Shown piece by piece: positions 8,113-12,111 of a DNA stretch of 12,111 nt. A program made the position numbers and the translations under genes. Position 1 is the stretch's first letter, and every line of letters begins with the position of its first letter. The stretch comes from Funneliformis mosseae (Eukaryota > Glomeromycota > Glomeromycetes > Glomerales > Glomeraceae): contig CAJVPP010003264.1 in the NCBI GenBank assembly GCA_910592005.1, positions 1-12,111 on the forward strand, in the 5' to 3' direction. The notes below the pieces were generated by a model. The model saw only the letters and a list, made by a program, of their open reading frames with translations, searched no databases and was not told where the DNA came from.

Positions 8113-8640
8113 AATTTTGTAAAGATCACAGGACCTTTACACAATTTAACTAAAAAGAACAAGAAATGAAATTGAATTAATCAACATCAGAATTCATTTA
8201 ATACTTTAAAACAAAAATTAATGAAAACCCCTGTCTTAGCCCAACCTGATCTTAAAAAAATTTTTATATTACAAACTGATGCTTCTGATGAAGGATTAGG
8301 GCTATTTTTACTAAAAGGATGATCAAGATGCTGAACATTCAATCGCTTTTGCCAGTCAAAAATTATCTGATCTAGAATAAAAATATACTACTACAGAAAA
8401 AGAATATTTATCCGTGAGATGGACAATTAAACACTTTGATCATTATTTATATTATAAATTATTTGAAGTAGTTACTGATCATTCTGCTCTCAGATGGTTA
8501 TTAACTACTAAATATCTTAAAGAATGCATAACAAGATAGACCTTATTCTTATAAGAATATGATTTATAATTAAATATAAAGTAGGAAACAAATACCAAAA
8601 TGCTGTCTTTTCTAGATTGGTACCTATCAATATGATTGAA
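8113..8640 (+). pseudogene. RNase H pseudogene (Ty3 type)
   Basis: Degrades the RNA strand of the RNA-DNA hybrid. The connection domain ITGPLHNLTKK follows the RT; then [13 protein letters not shown] with the first catalytic Asp at 8278-8280, IAFASQKLSDLE, TTEKEYLSVRWTIKHFDHYLY and VVTDHSALRWLL with a further Asp at 8477-8479. The acidic residues visible in this reading are kept. Two single-base shifts lie near 8300-8325 (after GLG and after the Lys run), and another near 8575 leads into KYKVGNKYQNAVFSRLV, the usual end of the domain with one residue missing. TAA/TAG codons sit at Gln or Trp positions. Confidence 0.8.
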
Positions 8641-9450
8641 ACTTATAACTCAAATGAAGATATAACTAACAATCCAAGATGGATTCAAGTACATTTCTCA
8701 GCACTCAATGTATCAGAATGTCAAATTAAATAGTAATAGAATGGGTTAGCTAACAATTATAATTATAGAAGAAATACATACTATTGTAAAAAAACTGACT
8801 ATCATTCCCATTGGTACTGCAAAATTGTTTACACTGTGTGAATCCTTATGGTAATTATATCTCTACTTTAAATGAAAATATTGTATGCGAATGTAATGAA
8901 GAATATCAAAAATTCTCTGATTACATCAATGAAGAAAGTTATTTATTTTCAGGACTAAATAAAGAGAATATATACTAATATTTATACAGTGATAGTGATT
9001 CTAAATCAATCTATAGCTCAGAAGAAAATAAATTTATTATCGATGAAAAAGGACATGATTGAAAACAGGACATGTATGATATTTATTTACAAGCTACTGA
9101 ATTCAAACAAGTCACTGTCAAGCAAATGAAAATAATGCTGTAGTCAAAACTAGATAAGATTATTCTGTCAATTGTACTCTCAGTGAAAAAATCATTACAA
9201 ATAAGTTAAAACACAATTATATTATTTAATATGGATTAGGATAAATTTATCCTAAAATGAAACCTAAAGCCTTAGTTAATGAAGTATTTTGGAAAATACC
9301 AGAAGTAGTATAATAACAGGACAAAGCTCTTATTTTCAAAATCCTGATGAATAGATATAGGAAAAATTGGATAAACTATTTAATAATTATGAATCCCTTA
9401 TCACTTCTATTTCTAGTCGAATTACAACCCCTAACTTAGATTTTTAATTA
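8640..9450 (+). pseudogene. Cys/His-rich segment between RNase H and integrase
   Basis: The polyprotein reading continues past RNase H: PRWIQVHFSALNVSECQIK, then from 8779 YYCKKTDYHSHWYC, a one-base loss at 8820, QNCLHCVNPYGNYIS and, near 8880, VCECNEEYQKFSDYINEES. The Cys/His spacing (C, then H-x-H-W-Y-C-x2-C-x2-C, later C-x-C) looks zinc-binding. After it come an acidic Ser/Asp region (YSDSDSKSIYSSEE, about 8980-9030) and, in another frame, TPNLDF at about 9424-9445. No catalytic motif is seen. This is longer than the simple tether usual between RNase H and integrase. I associate similar text with Glomeromycotina elements from memory only. Its role is unknown; nucleic acid or chromatin binding is a guess. 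Confidence 0.5.
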
Positions 9451-10900
9451 TATTTTATCACAATGTATTTTATATTTTATTTTCAAATTATTATTTCATA
9501 TTTTATTTATATATTTATTAAAAAGATAACACTTAGTTGAATAGTATCTAGTGAGTGAAAGTCTCATAAATTTTATCATTATAATTAAGTGAAAGTGAAA
9601 GTGTAAGCAGTATAACTTATAGCTCAATTATTTAATATGAATGTGTAATAATATTTTGACATTTAACAATATTTAACTCATAACAAATATTCTGATCATA
9701 TTTAAACTAATAAGGAAAAGAAAAGATTTACCAATATGGCAAAATTCTTTATTATTTAAAATTTAAAATTGTATCATTTTGATAGGAGAAGACTTGAACA
9801 ATTATTACAAGTTCTCAAATAATACAAATTAGAATCTGTTCTCTATATGATGCATAATGATCTAACAGCTAAACATTTTGAATAGAAAATAATATTTAAT
9901 AAAATTAGGATATAATATTATTGACCACAAATGTATGAAGATATTAAGAAATATGTTAAAACAAGTGACTCTTGTCAATGAAGAGGAGGTTAAGCAAAAA
10001 TAATGAACTACATCCTATACTACCTCATAGCCCTTTTTATCAAATAGAAATTAATTTTATTAGATATTTATCCATAACTTCTCAAAGAAATTAATATATT
10101 ATCATAGCTATTGACATATTCACAAAATGACCAGAAGTAAGAGCTGTTACTGAAGCTACTGCTAGTCAAGTTATTCTCTTCATCTATGAAGACATTATTT
10201 GTAGACATGAATGTTCTATGAAGATTTTATCAGATTGAAATACTCATTTTAATAATGTTATGATAAAAAAACTAATGAATAAATTTGGAATTAAGCATTA
10301 TAACTTTACGTTCTACTACCCATAAACAAATGGACAAGTAAAAAGATTTAATAAAACCTTAAAAGAATCTTTAGCAAAAATTATAGAAGAATAAACTGAA
10401 TAGATTTATATATTGCTTTCGTACTATTTACGTATCAAACTGCTCAACTATTAACTACCAAAATAATACCTTTTCTATTAACATATGGATAAGAAAATAA
10501 ATTACCTTTTGACGATCATGCTGATCAAGAAAACAAAAATTTGATCGACAGAATTTGATAAATTATAGAGAAATTATCAGATATTAGAGAAAAAACAAAA
10601 TAAATAATGATTGCTATAAATAATAAACAAAAGATAATATATGACAAATATTTGGTTAAGCCAACATTATTTAATATAGGACAAAAAGTTTTGTACTATA
10701 ATGCTATATGAATCAATCAATTCTCTGGCAAATTGAAATCAAAATGAAAAGGATCTTATTAAATTTATGAGATTTTGATAAATAGATCTTATCATCTAAG
10801 AGAAATAGATAGACGCCTCCTTGTCAAACTAGTAAATAGTAATCTACTAAAATTATATCATGATCGACAATCATAGAAACTAATGATAGTAATTATATAA
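9451..10900 (+). pseudogene. integrase pseudogene, catalytic residues lost
   Basis: Inserts element DNA into the genome. One frame runs from about 9424 to 9995. It opens with a hydrophobic run (9451-9525), then KRFTNMAKFFI, LYHFDRRRLEQLLQVL and the zinc-binding region MMHNDLTAKHFE...KTSDSCQ (first Cys is Ser). A one-base shift near 9995 leads into NNELHPILPHSPFYQI and the core. The catalytic triad reads Asn (10053-10055), Asp (10233-10235), Lys (10341-10343); the last two have the expected D-X35-E spacing. TKWPE has TGA for Trp at 10128. After another shift near 10410 the C-terminal part continues: FLLTYG, KVLYYNA, FSGKLKSK-stop-KGSY, IYEILINRSYHLREID, LLKLYHDRQS. The first TAA after the conserved part is 10898-10900. 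Two lost catalytic residues, both explained by G-to-A, make it inactive. Confidence 0.85.
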
Positions 10901-10956
10901 GTAATAATTTCTGACAAATATAAATAGACTTCAAATTCCTGAAAAATCAACAGACA

Positions 10957-11370
10957 ATGAAATATCTTTTCAATGATCTCATCCAATTAAAACTCACCTT
11001 TATATTTGAGTGAAATAAACTTTATTATGAAATGGATAACCTTCAAATTAAAGCTCAAAAATTGTAACAACAATTTCAATATTATAAGAACTTGAAAAAC
11101 AGACTTAGAATATTAATGAATATGTATTTTATTGAAAAACTTTTAGACTCGTTAGAAAATGTGAATTATAAATAAGTAAAATTAATTTTAAGCCCATTAG
11201 TATGAAGTATCAAATAAAACTTTTATCTTATTTTCAGAAATTAAAGTAATTTAATTATTTAGAACTAAAACATTGATGATCACGTAAATGAAATGTCTTA
11301 CAAAAACTGAAATCTAGAACTGATTTGAGAATGAAATTATTTCTCATTATAATGTTTAAAATTCAAGTAA
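10957..11370 (+). pseudogene. possible extra ORF after integrase, coiled-coil-like
   Basis: An ATG at 10957, in a different frame from the end of integrase and 57 bp beyond its TAA, opens a reading of about 137 codons ending at the TAA 11368-11370 inside the purine tract. It starts MKYLFNDLIQLKLTFIFE. The middle (YYEMDNLQIKAQKL, QQFQYYKNLKNRLRILMN, MYFIEKLLDSLENVNYK) has heptad-like spacing of Leu, Ile and Tyr with charged residues between, suggesting a coiled coil. The end is Trp/Leu/Asn-rich (MSYKN...NLELI). About a dozen TAA/TAG/TGA codons interrupt it, as in gag and pol. No signal peptide or envelope-like feature is seen. It could be an accessory protein of the element, a captured host segment or a chance reading. 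Confidence 0.4.
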
Positions 11371-11376
11371 GAGAAG
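11365..11376 (+). other. polypurine tract
   Basis: AAGTAAGAGAAG has 11 purines in 12 bases and ends three bases before the TG of the right LTR (11380). It would prime plus-strand DNA synthesis. Its place supports 11380 as the LTR edge. Confidence 0.5.
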
Positions 11377-11450
11377 TATTGTCAATAGAGTAATTGATCA
11401 ATCATAATAAAGTTATATAGATAACGCAGTATAACGATTTCCTAATCTAG

Positions 11451-11530
11451 AATTCTGAAAATACTAAGAATTTTGTGAATTCTGAAAATACAAAAGATTT
11501 ACATAACTCTGCAGATTTTCAAATACTGAG
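11451..11530 (+). repeat. 27-bp tandem repeat, three units, right LTR
   Basis: Units start at 11451, 11478 and 11505. The first two match closely (AATTCTGAAAATACTAAGAA and AATTCTGAAAATACAAAAGA); the third is more diverged. This copy keeps the periodicity better than the left LTR. Confidence 0.7.
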
Positions 11531-11724
11531 AATAACCCTAATTTTATGAATTAAATGAAGTATAGAAATACTTAGTGTTATACTTATTTTTAATATTCTA
11601 ATTATTATTATTATTTTTATTATATTTTATATTTTTATTATTTTACGTATTTTTATATTTTATTTACTAAATTAGTTAATTTATATAGTATAGTAAATAG
11701 TTAGCTATAACAAAAGAAATTTTG

Positions 11725-11733
11725 TATATATAG
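11725..11733 (+). promoter_or_regulatory. TATA box of right LTR
   Basis: TATATATAG at the place of TATAAATAG in the left LTR. In this copy it would drive outward transcription into the right flank if active. Confidence 0.45.
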
Positions 11734-11796
11734 ATAAACTTTTTGTTTATATTGAAAATTAACTCTTTTACAGATTAATAATTAAGTTTTAATATT

Positions 11797-11802
11797 AATA
11801 AA
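11797..11802 (+). terminator. poly(A) signal of right LTR
   Basis: AATAAA, aligned with 2369-2374 in the left LTR, 72 bp after the TATA box. The expected 3' processing signal for the element's transcript. Confidence 0.45.
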
Positions 11803-11941
11803 GAAATCATTCAAAATTTATACCTTTCTACCTTTTCGTGTCTTCATATAATCTGATGTGATCCCTACATATTATTTGTAATTAAATTCATTATCTAAAT
11901 TCTTTAATTAAATTGTTTGTAATCTCATCTTTCAAGTCTTT

Positions 11942-12103
11942 ACAGTAGCGGTCATAAGTATCCGACTGTCTGAGATCATCCAAAATTATTATATAACTAT
12001 CCCTTAAATTTTCCAGAAATATACAATAGCGGTCATAAGTATCTGACCGCCTGAGATCGTTCAAAATTATTATATAACTACCCCTTAAATTTTCCAGAAA
12101 TAT
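11942..12103. repeat. 81-bp tandem repeat, two units
   Basis: Two units (11942-12022 and 12023-12103) each start ACA(G/A)TAGCGGTCATAAGTAT and end TTTTCCAGAAATAT. Their few differences are all C/T or A/G. This block directly abuts the right LTR and has no counterpart after the left LTR. The window ends eight bases after the second unit, so the array may be longer or may be one end of another dispersed repeat. Confidence 0.8.
12029..12050. repeat. GC-rich hairpin within the 81-bp repeat
   Basis: Perfect 7-bp arms GCGGTCA (12029-12035) and TGACCGC (12044-12050) around the 8-nt loop TAAGTATC. In the first unit (11948-11969) the left arm is intact and the right arm reads CGACTGT, three transitions away. 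The arms are among the most GC-rich bases of the window. Confidence 0.6.
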
Positions 12104-12111
12104 AATATAAC

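Larger units (their letters stand above)
11380..11939 (+). repeat. right (3') LTR copy
   Basis: Starts TGTCAAT and ends with the shared TTTCAAGTCT. It keeps the same internal order as the left copy: 27-bp repeats, AT-rich U3, TATA box, poly(A) signal. Homology to the left copy ends at 11939, and the next bases lead straight into an 81-bp tandem repeat. No clear CA end and no target duplication are seen, so this end may be truncated. Confidence 0.75.
1957..11941 (+). mobile_element. decayed Ty3/mdg4 (Gypsy) LTR retrotransposon
   Basis: Two direct repeats of about 555-560 bp, both starting TGT, flank gag, protease, RT, RNase H and integrase in the Ty3/Gypsy order (integrase after RNase H). A purine-rich tract lies just before the right repeat. 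The internal region carries a possible extra ORF after integrase and two nested small repeats (2570-3654 and 7056-7190). Every ORF is broken by stops and about ten single-base frameshifts, so the copy cannot be autonomous. No target-site duplication is seen: CATGC precedes the left LTR and TTACA/TACAG follows the right. The flanks also do not rejoin (integrase fragment on the left, 81-bp tandem repeats on the right), so the right edge is probably a truncation or rearrangement. Confidence 0.85.

Noticed and set aside
7934..8122. 62-codon ORF beginning MKKCSF
   Set aside because: It is the C-terminal part of the RT, bounded by damage; the first codon is internal (reads Leu in the polyprotein).
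9451..9560. Degenerate solo LTR (AT-rich run resembling the LTR U3)
   Set aside because: The similarity is only AT-rich low complexity, and the frame into integrase stays continuous across it apart from Gln/Trp-type stops.
9549..9606. AGTGAAAGT short direct repeats
   Set aside because: Three or four imperfect copies inside a coding-like reading; no regular array.
10957..11370. Envelope gene
   Set aside because: No signal peptide, membrane anchor or cysteine pattern is visible; only a coiled-coil-like stretch.
1957..11941. Copia (Ty1) type element
   Set aside because: Integrase follows RNase H, which is the Ty3/Gypsy order, and the motifs match Gypsy enzymes.

Overview
The window is a very AT-rich stretch of eukaryotic repeat DNA. 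No intact protein gene was found. Most of it is one decayed Ty3/mdg4 (Gypsy) LTR retrotransposon on the + strand, running from about 1957 to about 11941. The wording of its Gag, RT, RNase H and integrase reads like elements known from arbuscular mycorrhizal fungi (Glomeromycotina, Rhizophagus type). The host call is an inference from recognised protein phrases and base composition, not a search result.

Layout. 1-540: AT-rich DNA with short inverted repeats and a lysine/asparagine-rich reading on the - strand. 544-1095: a broken - strand gene of unknown function. About 1200-1956: an integrase fragment from a different Gypsy element, cut off exactly where the next LTR begins. 1957-2513 and 11380-11939: the left and right LTR copies, each with a TATA box, a poly(A) signal and a 27-bp short tandem repeat. 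2570-3654: a foldback-like element with long inverted arms and about 14 palindromic 50-bp units, sitting between the left LTR and gag. 3801-6320: gag. 6429-6990: protease. 7056-7190: a small MITE-like insertion. 7400-8112: RT. 8113-8640: RNase H. 8640-9450: a Cys/His-rich segment. 9451-10900: integrase. 10957-11370: a possible extra ORF with a coiled-coil-like stretch. 11942-12103: an 81-bp tandem repeat holding a GC-rich hairpin, outside the element.

The main theme is how the element died. Reading frames run for hundreds of codons, and nearly all their stops fall where Gln, Trp or Arg is expected. The two LTR copies differ in their first 98 bases at 19 positions, all of them transitions, 11 in CpA context. 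Key residues of Gag, protease and integrase are also lost through C-to-T or G-to-A changes. This is the picture of a RIP-like or other cytosine-directed mutation process acting on both strands, with some ten single-base frameshifts on top. A reassigned genetic code (TAA/TAG = Gln, TGA = Trp) was considered; it cannot explain the frameshifts, the lost catalytic residues or the transition-only LTR divergence.
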